A DNA stretch of 64,000 nt from Novosphingobium guangzhouense (lineage in GTDB: Bacteria > Pseudomonadota > Alphaproteobacteria > Sphingomonadales > Sphingomonadaceae). The position numbers and the translations under genes are program-made. Below are positions 9,194-17,198 of this stretch, piece by piece (within the stretch, counting starts at the first letter, position 1; the number at the start of each line of letters is the position of its first letter). The notes under the pieces are model-generated. The model worked only from the letters and a program-made list of their open reading frames with translations, was not told the DNA's origin and searched no databases. Location: contig NZ_LYMM01000021.1 in NCBI RefSeq assembly GCF_002896965.1, positions 1 to 64,000 of the forward strand. Reading direction: 5' to 3'.

Positions 9194-9781
9194 TCAGTCT
9201 TCGAGACTGGCGAGCCACTCATCCACGGACAGCTCTGATGTGGCAGCAGTCTGCGCACCCAGGCTCTGCGCCATTATCTGTAGTGCCCATTTTCCCCGCT
9301 TGTCGTCTTCGGCGGCCACGGCATCTTGCGGTACCCACAGCGTGTATTCACGCATATGCGCATCCGCAGCTGTGAACAGTACGCAGATGTCGGTCGCAAC
9401 GCCAGTCAGAACGAGTCGGCGCACGCCGAGCCGGGGCAGAAGCACCGGAAGATTCGTAGAGTAAAATCCGGAGAACTGCGGTTTGATGATGAAATAATCT
9501 TGATCGGACGGCTGTAGAAGCCGGGTGACCGGGTTATCGTTTTCCAAAGCTCGGGCAATCAGCCGGGAAGGCTCTGAGTGCCATTCCCCGAAATTGTCAT
9601 TGACGTAGATGACCGGCCATTCACGCTCGTGAAACTGCTGGCGCAGGCGGTCCGTGGTGAGGGCCGCCCGGAGGGCTCGCGGTTCGAGATCGTCGGCGCC
9701 TGGAAAGTCGAAGCAATTGACCATGTCCAGGATCAGCAGGCCAGCGCGGCCGCCGCTCGTTTCGAGCTTGCCGGCACTCAT
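9194..9781 (-). CDS. Isochorismatase-family cysteine hydrolase
   Basis: The 195-residue protein has the cysteine hydrolase layout: LLILDMVNCF with the catalytic Asp near residue 19, a Lys in IIKPQFSGFYST, and LTGVATDICVLFTA carrying the catalytic Cys. The family hydrolyses amides or vinyl ethers (nicotinamidase, N-carbamoyl hydrolases, isochorismatase). The substrate is unknown. It stands alone, with non-coding or decayed DNA on both sides. Confidence 0.87.
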   Translation of the reverse strand: MSAGKLETSGGRAGLLILDMVNCFDFPGADDLEPRALRAALTTDRLRQQFHEREWPVIYVNDNFGEWHSEPSRLIARALENDNPVTRLLQPSDQDYFIIKPQFSGFYSTNLPVLLPRLGVRRLVLTGVATDICVLFTAADAHMREYTLWVPQDAVAAEDDKRGKWALQIMAQSLGAQTAATSELSVDEWLASLED

Positions 9782-9843
9782 CTCATCGTCTCTGGGGATG
9801 ATGACCTGAAAGTTAAGGCCGACCTCATCAGTCAGCCCCGACC

Positions 9844-9992
9844 CTATGCTCTTGCGATCCGGACCGCCATGGCATCCAGCTTCGCGCGATCGTTGCCGAG
9901 CGCTTGGGCGAAGTAATCGATCTCATACTCTGCACCGCTCGCGATGCTGCGCCGGTCCGCCGCACCTCATCTCCCATGTTTTTGCCTTTCAT
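9844..9992 (-). pseudogene. DUF3606-type small protein, single-base frameshift
   Basis: From an ATG at 9992 with GAGGGA upstream, the frame reads MKGKNMGDEVRR; after adding one G to the GG run (complement of 9957-9958) it continues DRRSIASGAEYEIDYFAQALG and ends at 9844. The joined 49-residue product resembles DUF3606 proteins (D-R-x-x-I, then Y-E-[IV]-x-Y-[FW], then a short helix), common in sphingomonads and of unknown function. As given, the gene is broken. Its ATG overlaps the stop of the preceding small frame (ATGA), which supports both. Confidence 0.5.
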
Positions 9993-10143
9993 TTTTTCCC
10001 TCTGATGCCAACCCGCTCGAGCTCGGCCGGGTTCCCCGCGCGGTTGCCGTCATCCAGGTTCCGATTGCCGGCGAGAACCCGGTCGTTGGTCGAGTTTCCT
10101 CCAAGGGGAATTTGCGGTCACCGCCATGCCTTTCTAGCGCCAT
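9989..10143 (-). pseudogene. Small protein with single-base frameshift, coupled to the DUF3606 gene
   Basis: The frame from ATG 10143 (MALERHGGDRKFP) joins, if one C is added to the CCCC run (complement of 10106-10109), to LGGNSTNDRVLAGNRNLDDG and onwards to a TGA that overlaps the DUF3606 start as ATGA. The joined product is 51 residues, hydrophilic, with no recognised domain. Support is the overlap with the next gene and the low-complexity-free, charged composition. The start has only a weak ribosome site. Confidence 0.3.
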
Positions 10144-10603
10144 GGTTCGTTTCTTCTTCTGCCTGATCCTTGATGTGAGGCTGGCAGGATTGACTGCGGC
10201 CAATTACTTCGCCCGGTTTTATCTCTCGGTAGCGGCCGTAGACGCCCGGGAACGCCGGTCTGCCCCGATCCCGTGCACTCATAACAATGCAGGCTACCCG
10301 GGTGGGGTCTCGGCAAGAAACTTCTCCGTGGCTCACTGCTTCTGGAGCGCATCGAACCGTACAGCCCCATGCTTCGCCGGGAAAAGTCGCCTGAACAGCG
10401 TGAGGAAAAATCGCTGTGTATTGAGATCGATTGGGTAGCGCGGGTTACTGGAAAGCGCATCGTTTTTTTGGTGATCGGACGATGCTCCGGCTTGGGACTA
10501 CCGTGGTGCGCCGGGCACGGCGTACCGTGATCGTGCGCGATTGCTGCGAACCTCGACCACGCTCGGCTGTTCAAGAGCAAAGGTTCGAAAAGGAAATGCG
10601 ATA
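10144..10603. other. No supported gene
   Basis: Overlapping short frames exist on the minus strand (one ends with a charged segment near 10118) but none has a good ribosome site or known family. The promoter of the dienelactone hydrolase gene should lie in the last part. Confidence 0.35.
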
Positions 10604-11350
10604 GTGTGTGATCCGCGCAGCGGCCAGGCAGGACAACTCCACGTTTACAACGACGGCGATGTCACTCTTCATGGCGAGATTTACCCTCCCATCGGCGCAG
10701 GCAATGGTCGCGCAGCCCTGATTGTCCATGAAGCCGATGGCATCGGTGGCAATGTTCGGCATCATGCCCGCAAGCTTGCAGAGCTGGGCTACTTCGCCTT
10801 TGTAGCAGACATGCACGGCGGGGGAGCGGTCCTGGAAGGTGAAGCGATTCCGGAGGCGTTGAAGCGCTTCCGGGCCGAGCCCGATAGGCTGCGCAGTCGA
10901 GTCCAAGCCGCGCTCGCCGCGCTCAGCGACATTTCGGGACTGGAGCCTGAAGACATCGTCGGGCTTGGGTATTGCTTCGGCGGGTTCTGTGTCCTTGAGC
11001 TCGCTCGTAGCGGCGTCCCGGTTCGCGCGGTTGCAAGCTTTCATGGCCTGTTGAACACTTCTCGCCCTGCGTCGCGCGACACGCTAAAAGCGCGGATCGC
11101 GGTGTTCACGGGAGGGCTCGATCCGCTCGTGCCGCCCGACCATATCGCGGCATTTCAGGCAGAAATGGCCCTGGCAGCAGCGGACTGGCAGCTGAGTATC
11201 TATGGCCGTGCCCTCCATAGCTTCACTAACAGCTCCGTTGATGCACTTGGCGATCCGACAATGGGATATCACGCCGAAGCGGATGAGAGCTCATGGGCCG
11301 CAATGCTGCGGTTCTTTGACATTTCGTTCAAACGCTCCGACAGGGGTTGA
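10604..11350 (+). CDS. Dienelactone hydrolase family protein
   Basis: This 248-residue alpha/beta hydrolase has the dienelactone hydrolase nucleophile elbow GYCFGG with Cys in place of Ser, an Asp in GGLDPLVPPD and a late His in ALHSFTN, giving the Cys-Asp-His triad. The segment IVHEADGIGG is typical for the N-terminal core. I prefer the GTG at 10604, preceded by AAAGGAAA, to an ATG at 10541. Family members open lactone rings or hydrolyse esters in the cytoplasm; the substrate here is unknown. It converges on the nnrD operon. Confidence 0.85.
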   Translation: MCDPRSGQAGQLHVYNDGDVTLHGEIYPPIGAGNGRAALIVHEADGIGGNVRHHARKLAELGYFAFVADMHGGGAVLEGEAIPEALKRFRAEPDRLRSRVQAALAALSDISGLEPEDIVGLGYCFGGFCVLELARSGVPVRAVASFHGLLNTSRPASRDTLKARIAVFTGGLDPLVPPDHIAAFQAEMALAAADWQLSIYGRALHSFTNSSVDALGDPTMGYHAEADESSWAAMLRFFDISFKRSDRG

Positions 11351-11379
11351 CGTCGACCGAAGGGTGGCTTGACGGGCTG

Positions 11380-12306
11380 TCAGGATTGCCCCGCTGAATG
11401 CATCAGACCGGGAATGAGCGGAAGCAGGTCGCTGGCAAGGAAGCCGAGGGGCGCTATTGTTTCGGCACACCGGCGTCCGGCCTCGCCATGGAGCCAAACC
11501 GCCCACAGCGCTGCGTCCAGCGGCTCGCAACCGCGGGCAAGCAACCCTCCTGCTATGCCGGCAAGCACATCGCCCGATCCGCTGGTCGCCAGCCCAGTCG
11601 TGCCTCCATTGAAGCCGTAGATTGCCCCTGAGGGATTGGCGATGGTCGTGCAGGAACCTTTGAGTACGACAACGGCATTGAACCGCCGGGCGGCGAGCAT
11701 GGCGATCGAAACTGCGTCCGATGCAAGATCTGCCCCGTCAATGTCGAGCATTGCGGCGATCTCGCCGGGATGAGGGGTCAAGAGGGCAGGGCGCGTGCGT
11801 TTTTTCAGCCGGTCCGCGTGCTGCGAAAGCGACATGAGCGCGGCAGCATCGATCACAACCCTATGGTCGAGCGTAATGCTGTCGAGGAGCGTATCGACAA
11901 GGCGCGACGCGTGATGCCGGCACGACATGGCTGGACCGACCACGATTGCATCGCACTTGCCCAAGAGCGGTGAGATTTCGGACGCAGAAGCGGCGATTTC
12001 CCCTGACGCGCTGGTGGGAAGGGCGGTAATGGCCGCTTCCGGAAAGAGCGTGCCGATCATATGGGCAATCGGCGCGACAGTCGCGATCCTGACCTTGCCG
12101 GCGCCCGAACGCAAGGCGGCCTCCGCGGTGAGACGCACGCCGCCTGGTACCTCGAGACATCCACCAATGACCGTTACCCTGCCTCGGGAATTCTTGTCGA
12201 CCTCGCCCGAAGGCATCGGCAACGGGTGATCGCGCAGAGTAGCACGATCCAGCGGCGCTACGACCGGCGGGGAAACGGGCGTCCCCTTGTCAGCCACGCG
12301 CAGCAA
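11380..12306 (-). CDS. nnrD: ADP-dependent NAD(P)H-hydrate dehydratase
   Basis: The 308-residue protein is the ribokinase-like C-terminal domain of YjeF: RGRVTVIGG near residue 43, LTPHPGEIAAM, VVLKGSCT and the nucleotide-site motif SGSGDVLAGI. The enzyme dehydrates damaged NAD(P)H hydrates at the expense of ADP. The usual partner epimerase domain (YjeF N) is absent, so this is a stand-alone extra copy. The start is uncertain: TTG at 12306 or GTG at 12297. It overlaps the end of the histidine phosphatase gene by 17 bases and is the last gene of the run. Confidence 0.88.
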   Translation of the reverse strand: MLRVADKGTPVSPPVVAPLDRATLRDHPLPMPSGEVDKNSRGRVTVIGGCLEVPGGVRLTAEAALRSGAGKVRIATVAPIAHMIGTLFPEAAITALPTSASGEIAASASEISPLLGKCDAIVVGPAMSCRHHASRLVDTLLDSITLDHRVVIDAAALMSLSQHADRLKKRTRPALLTPHPGEIAAMLDIDGADLASDAVSIAMLAARRFNAVVVLKGSCTTIANPSGAIYGFNGGTTGLATSGSGDVLAGIAGGLLARGCEPLDAALWAVWLHGEAGRRCAETIAPLGFLASDLLPLIPGLMHSAGQS

Positions 12307-13060
12307 CTATGGAGTCAGGCGCCCGCGTTGTTGCCGTACCTTCGCGCTTGAGAGGCGCTGTGACATTGTATCGCTGCAGGGTGAGGTGGTCATCCGCCGG
12401 CTCCAGGTTGTACTGGGTGATGCTGCAATTGGCGACATCGCCAAGCGCGTCGATCTCCAGTATTTCCGCTTCGGACAAATTCTCCAGGACATAGCGCATG
12501 CATAACACCACGACCTGGTGCGCTACGATCATCACGCGCTTGCCTGCGTAGTGCAAGGATACGGTATCCATTAGCGCGCGCAGGCGGAAAACGACATCCA
12601 CCCAGCTTTCTCCGCCCGGCGGGCGATGATAGAATTTTCCGAGAACTTGCCGAAAATGAGCCTGCTCGGGCTGGAGCTCGCGAATTCCGGCGCTCGTCAA
12701 CCCGTCAAGGATACCGAACTCCTTCTCGCGAAGTCGCTCGTCCAGGCAAATGCGCAGGTCTGCCGAACATCCGCCCGCCTCGCGGAAAAGTTCAGCCGAC
12801 TGGACCGCGCGAAGATAGGGACTGGACAGTATAACTTCCGGCCGCTGACCTTCATGTCCGTCCGCGAACCAGTGGCCCAGCGCACGGGCCTGCTCTTCGC
12901 CCAATCTCGATAAAGGCATATCGACGTCGCGATGCTCGAGCGCGATACGGGCATGTCCCTGTGCATGAGCCTCATCGCGCGCCACGTTACCGGCGCTCTG
13001 GCCATGACGTACCAGCCATAAGGTTCTCGGCCACCGGTGTGATGCTGGCATACGTGCCAT
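12290..13060 (-). CDS. Histidine phosphatase family protein
   Basis: The 256-residue product has the phosphoglycerate-mutase-type signature LVRHGQSAGN with the phospho-accepting His, an Arg in SSPYLRAVQSA, a Glu in REKEFG and a late His in IVAHQVV. These form the family's catalytic pocket. The substrate may be a phosphosugar, nucleotide or other phosphoester. I chose the ATG at 13060, which has GAGGAG upstream and lies just after the stop of the diiron enzyme gene (13074), rather than an earlier start inside that gene. It is coupled to its neighbours on both sides. Confidence 0.88.
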   Translation of the reverse strand: MARMPASHRWPRTLWLVRHGQSAGNVARDEAHAQGHARIALEHRDVDMPLSRLGEEQARALGHWFADGHEGQRPEVILSSPYLRAVQSAELFREAGGCSADLRICLDERLREKEFGILDGLTSAGIRELQPEQAHFRQVLGKFYHRPPGGESWVDVVFRLRALMDTVSLHYAGKRVMIVAHQVVVLCMRYVLENLSEAEILEIDALGDVANCSITQYNLEPADDHLTLQRYNVTAPLKREGTATTRAPDSIVAARG

Positions 13061-13073
13061 GGGGTCAGGCTCC

Positions 13074-14042
13074 TCAGGCTGCCAAGCTGCGATCAGTTCC
13101 GTTTGCCCAAAGTTTGGCGCGGTACCGCTCGAAGCACATCTTGCCACACAGAAGCCGGATCAGCGCGCCTTCCGCGATCGCCGCTGCGCGGTTGCCATCT
13201 TCGGATATGAGCGGTCGCAGCGCCTCTTGATTCCAGGTCTGGCTATGCTTGACATCAAGAACTGCGTGGAGATCGAAGTATCGCCGCTCTCGATTTGACA
13301 GGCCAATCCGCCGCAGGCCCTTTGCCACTAGCGCGGAACGGCCCGGAGCTGTTAGTTCGATCACCCCCAGCGCACCGACCGAATGCCACGCATAGCGTCG
13401 TGAGGTGGCCATAGCTGTCATCGCGTTCGCAAGCGCAAGGCTTTCCGGCACCGTGGATTGTATCGAGGGTGCGACATCCAGCGCTTCAGCCACAACGTGC
13501 AGCATGGGGCCGTGCATTCCCTTGGGATTGCCACAGCCCATCTCGTCCCAGTAATTGCGGGCCAGTTCCATCTTCGCCTGATCGGGGAGCTTGATCTGCG
13601 TCATCGCCACCAAGTCGTCGAAACCAGCTTCGCCCGCAGCCTCCTGCTCGAAGAACCACCTCAAATCGTCACGGGAAGCTTCCTCGGCGAGCCACGGGAA
13701 TAAGGGGTCGTTCTGTCCTGGTCCGGTTTCCGCGAGGTTCTCGAACCATTTGACAAACGCGGCCGGATCAGTGGGTGCTTCCATTGCCTGCTTTTGGACG
13801 AGCCCCCTCATGTGCTCGATGAAGTCCCCTTCGAGCATCTGCATCCGCGCGTCGTTTTGGAGCTCTTCGCGCCAGTTTTGGCCGGGAAACTGCGGTGCGA
13901 GTCTTTTCCGATTCCAGACAGCCAGCGATTGCTGAAAGTCGTCGGAAAAGTAAAAATCTATCGACCGATCGGATTGGGCGGCAAAGGCCAGCATCGGGGC
14001 ATTCCTCAATTTTATTGCGGTTCGTGGGTGTTCTGAAGTCAT
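13074..14042 (-). CDS. Heme-oxygenase-like diiron oxidase (iron-containing redox enzyme family)
   Basis: The 322-residue, largely helical protein matches the iron-containing redox enzyme (HDO) family: FEQEAAGEAGFDD near residue 131, ARNYWDEMGCGNPKGMHGPM at 161-180, and a C-terminal DLHAVLDVKHSQTWNQE. The Glu, His and Asp residues of these segments are in the order of the family's iron ligands. Known members (UndA, BesC, SznF, CADD) cleave or hydroxylate amino or fatty acids. The substrate here is unknown. It follows the degenerate receiver gene by 15 bases and precedes the phosphatase by 13, so it is probably the central enzyme of the operon. Confidence 0.85.
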   Translation of the reverse strand: MTSEHPRTAIKLRNAPMLAFAAQSDRSIDFYFSDDFQQSLAVWNRKRLAPQFPGQNWREELQNDARMQMLEGDFIEHMRGLVQKQAMEAPTDPAAFVKWFENLAETGPGQNDPLFPWLAEEASRDDLRWFFEQEAAGEAGFDDLVAMTQIKLPDQAKMELARNYWDEMGCGNPKGMHGPMLHVVAEALDVAPSIQSTVPESLALANAMTAMATSRRYAWHSVGALGVIELTAPGRSALVAKGLRRIGLSNRERRYFDLHAVLDVKHSQTWNQEALRPLISEDGNRAAAIAEGALIRLLCGKMCFERYRAKLWANGTDRSLAA

Positions 14043-14057
14043 GACGAGCGGATGCGC

Positions 14058-14405
14058 TCATGTCCGACACCGGGGTGGATCAAGGCCGTGGCGTGCCGAC
14101 GAGGTGCGTGGATGTCGGATGGACGCGGGCCTCCATTTCTCAGGCGACCTAGCGTTGACGTACGAAACCGGGATGCCGTACCGCTCCAGATCCTCGATCA
14201 GGAGATCGAGGCAAGGGGTGCGCGGTGTCGTTCCGATGAACGCCATTTCCGGGAACGCGGTGCCGAACATGGCTAGGGCGTCCCACGCCGTTCTGGAATG
14301 CTGGACGGTATGGCCTTCACGTTCAAGCCGCGCTCTTAAGGCGTTCGTTTCCTCTGGCTGCGCTGCCAGGAGAAGCACGGGTGGTGGCATGGTTGAATTT
14401 GGCAT
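14058..14405 (-). CDS. Degenerate response-regulator receiver-like protein
   Basis: The 115-residue protein reads like a receiver fold: VLLLAAQPEETNALRARLER, then EGHTV, a DALAMF helix, MAFIGTT and IPVSYVNA. The conserved phosphorylated Asp expected at the end of beta strand three is missing (FIGTT stands there), and the early acidic pair is replaced by AAQPEE. It may be a phosphorylation-independent adaptor. The start at 14405 is a guess among two close ATGs without strong ribosome sites; a longer frame extends to 14540. It leads the operon of the diiron enzyme. Confidence 0.55.
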   Translation of the reverse strand: MPNSTMPPPVLLLAAQPEETNALRARLEREGHTVQHSRTAWDALAMFGTAFPEMAFIGTTPRTPCLDLLIEDLERYGIPVSYVNARSPEKWRPASIRHPRTSSARHGLDPPRCRT

Positions 14406-14870
14406 ATACGGATAAATCCGCTGCGCCCCTGCCGCTCCCCCGTTCATCTGAATAGAGGTGCCGATAAGACGAGCAGACCCAGACGAAAGACAGGATGCGG
14501 CTTGCTCTACTCGCCTCTTGCTGTCTCGTGTGCCTCCCATGAGCTGAGCGCCTTGCGGCTTTTTTGGTTGACGTGCCGACCTTATCTTTGGTGCTGTGAC
14601 GAGAATATTATGAGCACGGCCGGGTGGCAGCTACGTACAGGCGCGGGATATTGTTACATAGAGGCCGGGTGATAACGGGTCTCGGTGTGCGCTTCGCGCA
14701 TTCACCGGGACCCGGAAGGTCTGCAGTCGGATGGCCGTCTTCGCCATTTCGGCGAGCGCACTATCCCGACCGAATTCGCGATGAGGAAAGGCTGCTGGAC
14801 CAAAAAACGGTGGGGTTGGATTGTGGTGTGAAATTACGAGCTTGAAGCGGCTCAGCAGTGGCGCCCCTTC
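14406..14870. other. No supported gene; promoter region of the diiron-enzyme operon
   Basis: No protein-like frame with a ribosome site is visible. The minus-strand promoter of the operon that starts at 14405 should be here, but I cannot point to it. Confidence 0.4.
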
Positions 14871-15041
14871 CTATGGGCAAGTCTCGCCATGATACATGAG
14901 GAGCGCTTTCGCTTGATACATTACGGCTTTCTCGCGGTGCGCGTACACTGCAGTGAGGCACCTGCCGCGCCGGAGCGCATCCTCGGCCTTTCGGGCTTCT
15001 TTCTTTGCTCTGCGCAGCAGTCGTTCAGCAGCAAGCTTCAC
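14871..15041 (-). CDS. Small basic helical protein, unknown function
   Basis: The 56-residue frame starts at a GTG that has a perfect AGGAG six bases upstream. The product is one or two Arg/Lys/Ala-rich helices (AAERLLRRAKKEARKAEDAL) followed by a segment AVYAHREKAVMYQAKALLMY. Short proteins with a similar A-V-Y-x-H-R-E-K-[AS]-V pattern occur in sphingomonads as I recall, without a known role. A longer version with an upstream start would need an extra base near 15146 and has poorer codon use, so I did not call it. Confidence 0.5.
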   Translation of the reverse strand: MKLAAERLLRRAKKEARKAEDALRRGRCLTAVYAHREKAVMYQAKALLMYHGETCP

Positions 15042-15729
15042 CGGCGTCTCCTGGCGAATCAATGTCCTGATGTTAGCGTTGGATATGACGCAGGCATTTC
15101 GATAGTGCCGAGTTGACGGGCCACTGCGCCCGACTGAGGATTGAAACGATCATTCATCGATGAGAGCGGGCTGTTGAAGGGGATCGCGACTAACCGCGAG
15201 ACCTGGGTATGGGGCGTCATGCTTTCTGGGGAGGAAAGCGATTGTGGCGGGTCCCAGCTTTGGTGCAGTAACAAGGGGTCCAAGAGCGATCGTAGACGTC
15301 TCGCGTCTCAAGCCGACCGATGTCAGTGATGAGCGGAACCGACTTGCCGGGCGGGCCATGCCCAGCGATCACGTGAAGATACAATCGTAAGGCCATAGTC
15401 GAAGGGGTAAATCTTCGGACTGGCTCGCTTTGTTGCTGTCTAGCGCCGCTTAGCGCGGCGACCTCTGGATGAGGATCAGCTTAAGGGAGCCTCGCGCGGC
15501 TTGCACGTTTGAAGAAACCCGCGCCCATCGGTTCTTGGCGAATGCGTCATCGAACCGAGCCGTCCCGCCGACCCGCGCTCCAAACCGTTCGGTACCGGCG
15601 CCGGTCGCAACATGACGGTGACTCGTCGCCAGCGCCGAACCCATCCCAACATAGATCAATGGCTGTTTCGGCTTTTGTTCCTAACTAAGCTTCGCTGTCA
15701 GACCCGCGAGGGTAACCGGAGTACATAAG
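15042..15729. other. No supported gene
   Basis: Several short frames overlap here on both strands; none combines a ribosome site with protein-like codon use. A short GC-rich inverted repeat (GCCGC/GCGGC) lies near 15445-15460. Confidence 0.35.
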
Positions 15730-15912
15730 TTGTCGTCGCACTCACCAAAAATCCTGCGTGATGCCGCTCGAGCTGCGGCGTCATTCCAGCGATCTGCATT
15801 AGGTTACTTGCAACACTCGGAGTGGGAGGCTCGTATTCGAAAAGACGCGGACGAACTTGTGTGTGTTCTGCAGGAAATGGGGTTCCGTCCCTCCAACCTG
15901 CCGAACGATTGA
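15730..15912 (+). CDS. Possible small protein, unknown function
   Basis: A 60-residue frame starts at TTG 15730 with GGAG eight bases upstream. It has an amphipathic, charged C-terminal half (SEWEARIRKDADELVCVLQE). No family is recognised and there is no operon partner, so this call is weak. Confidence 0.3.
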   Translation: MSSHSPKILRDAARAAASFQRSALGYLQHSEWEARIRKDADELVCVLQEMGFRPSNLPND

Positions 15913-16271
15913 TCTGCGAAATGGGAGCCGTCCAAGACCAGATGTGTGCCGTGGACGGTCCAAGCGGTGATATGTGGAGAAGGTCAGCCCGACCGGCGGT
16001 GAGTGGTGGAAGCGCGGTCGGGCTAGAGGATCGCATGCTTTTGTGCTTTGCCCCAACAATTCCTCAAGGACCGAAGGGTTCCCGGGGAAATCGCTCGCGT
16101 TGAAACCGCAAGTCTGAAGAGGTGTGTCGAGGTCGGAACTACCTATGGTCGGCGATTGAGGGATGCGCGTGGGTGAGCCACCTCAGCACACGCATCATCA
16201 GGTAGCCGGGATTTGCGGCGCCAACGAGGCACCGATGGTGAGGTCCGGCTGACGTGAAAAGCGATCACGGA
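15913..16271. other. No supported gene
   Basis: I see no frame with a credible start and no repeat or hairpin of note. Confidence 0.35.
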
Positions 16272-16558
16272 TCAATTGTCGGAGAGATTGCCGAGTGCTT
16301 CGCGGATTGCCTGATCCTTGTCGGCATCATTGATGTCGACCGAGATCGTTATCTCGCCCGCGAGCGGGGCGTCAGTGCGCTCGTCTTCCAATTGTGCGCG
16401 AGCATCTCCTCCACTGGGTCTCTTGCCTGCACTGTTGTCCTCATTGGCCGTGGTTACGAATATGTCGCTACGAGACAAGCCACCTGCTGGACGAGGCGCT
16501 CGACAGCCCGGTCAGCTTCAGCCCGCGTGGCGTAGCTCTTCTCAATGCTGTTCTGCAT
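16272..16558 (-). pseudogene. Small acidic conserved protein, single-base frameshift
   Basis: From ATG 16558 (GGAG seven bases upstream) the frame reads MQNSIEKSYATRAEADRAVE and RLVQQV; adding one G to the GG run (complement of 16480-16481) joins it to GLSRSDIFVTTANEDNSAG and a C-terminal EITISVDINDADKDQAIREA. The restored 95-residue product resembles a family of small proteins, known to me from alphaproteobacteria, with the same order: an R-A-E-A-D-x-A-V-E-x-L helix, an acidic middle and a beta strand like I-x-V-S-V-D. Function is unknown. The gene lies 15 bases after the small gene at 16574-16834, in the same direction. Confidence 0.55.
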
Positions 16559-16573
16559 GTTGCGGCTCCGCGC

Positions 16574-16834
16574 TCAGCTTGCGACGCCGAAAGGCTGGCG
16601 CGACGGTTCGACTGTCACCGGGCGGAGTCCTTCGAGATCCTCCGGTGGCACAGGTCCATGCAGATCTGGACGAAAATGGGGGCCGGCGCGACCAGCATGT
16701 TTACGAAGAGGGGCGCGATCGAGGTCGGTCGGGGCATGGCCAACCGAAACTGCTTTGCCAGAGGACGACGAGCGAGCAAGTATTTTTTTGCCGGCATATG
16801 TGGCGAGACCCAAAAGGGCGAGCTTGCGGATCAT
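16574..16834 (-). CDS. Small protein with N-terminal hydrophobic segment
   Basis: The 86-residue frame begins with ATG after AAAGGAACGGGA, a good ribosome site. The first 20 residues (MIRKLALLGLATYAGKKILA) may form a membrane anchor or signal-like helix; the rest is Pro/Arg-rich with a PVPPEDLEGLRPVTVEP motif and no recognised domain. It probably forms a two-gene operon with the frameshifted acidic protein gene downstream. Confidence 0.5.
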   Translation of the reverse strand: MIRKLALLGLATYAGKKILARSSSSGKAVSVGHAPTDLDRAPLRKHAGRAGPHFRPDLHGPVPPEDLEGLRPVTVEPSRQPFGVAS

Positions 16835-17198
16835 TCCCGTTCCTTTCGTATTTGTGAGACGCTCTCGTTAAATACGCGCGGAAGCCCGAGTTCCGTGAAT
16901 TGCGCCCAAGTCGGCATCCCGCATGATCAGCCGAAAGAAAGGCGTCGTTCGATCGACCCGGCTAATCCGACATTCCCGTCGACGGAGAAGCTGGCGGGGA
17001 AAGCTACTGCCTTGCCTTCCGTCAGAGCCTGACACCGGACGGGCACCTATCCGCGAATGCCTGTCGGAAAGCCGGTAGTCAGCAACCTGCCACAGCATGC
17101 TTCCTGAAACTCAGGCACTTAACCGTGCCCAACTTGTTATCCTTTGCACAAGCGGGGCTGGGCGGATGCCAATATGCCTCGCCTCAGGAGCAGTGCCC
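16835..17198. other. Divergent intergenic region, no gene
   Basis: This separates the minus-strand small genes from the plus-strand catalase-like gene and should hold promoters for both. No clear promoter pair or operator was identified. Confidence 0.4.

Noticed and set aside
15059..15157. Upstream extension of the small basic protein
   Set aside because: It would need an extra T near 15146 and uses many rare codons (ATA, AGG, TTG), whereas the internal GTG at 15041 has a perfect ribosome site.
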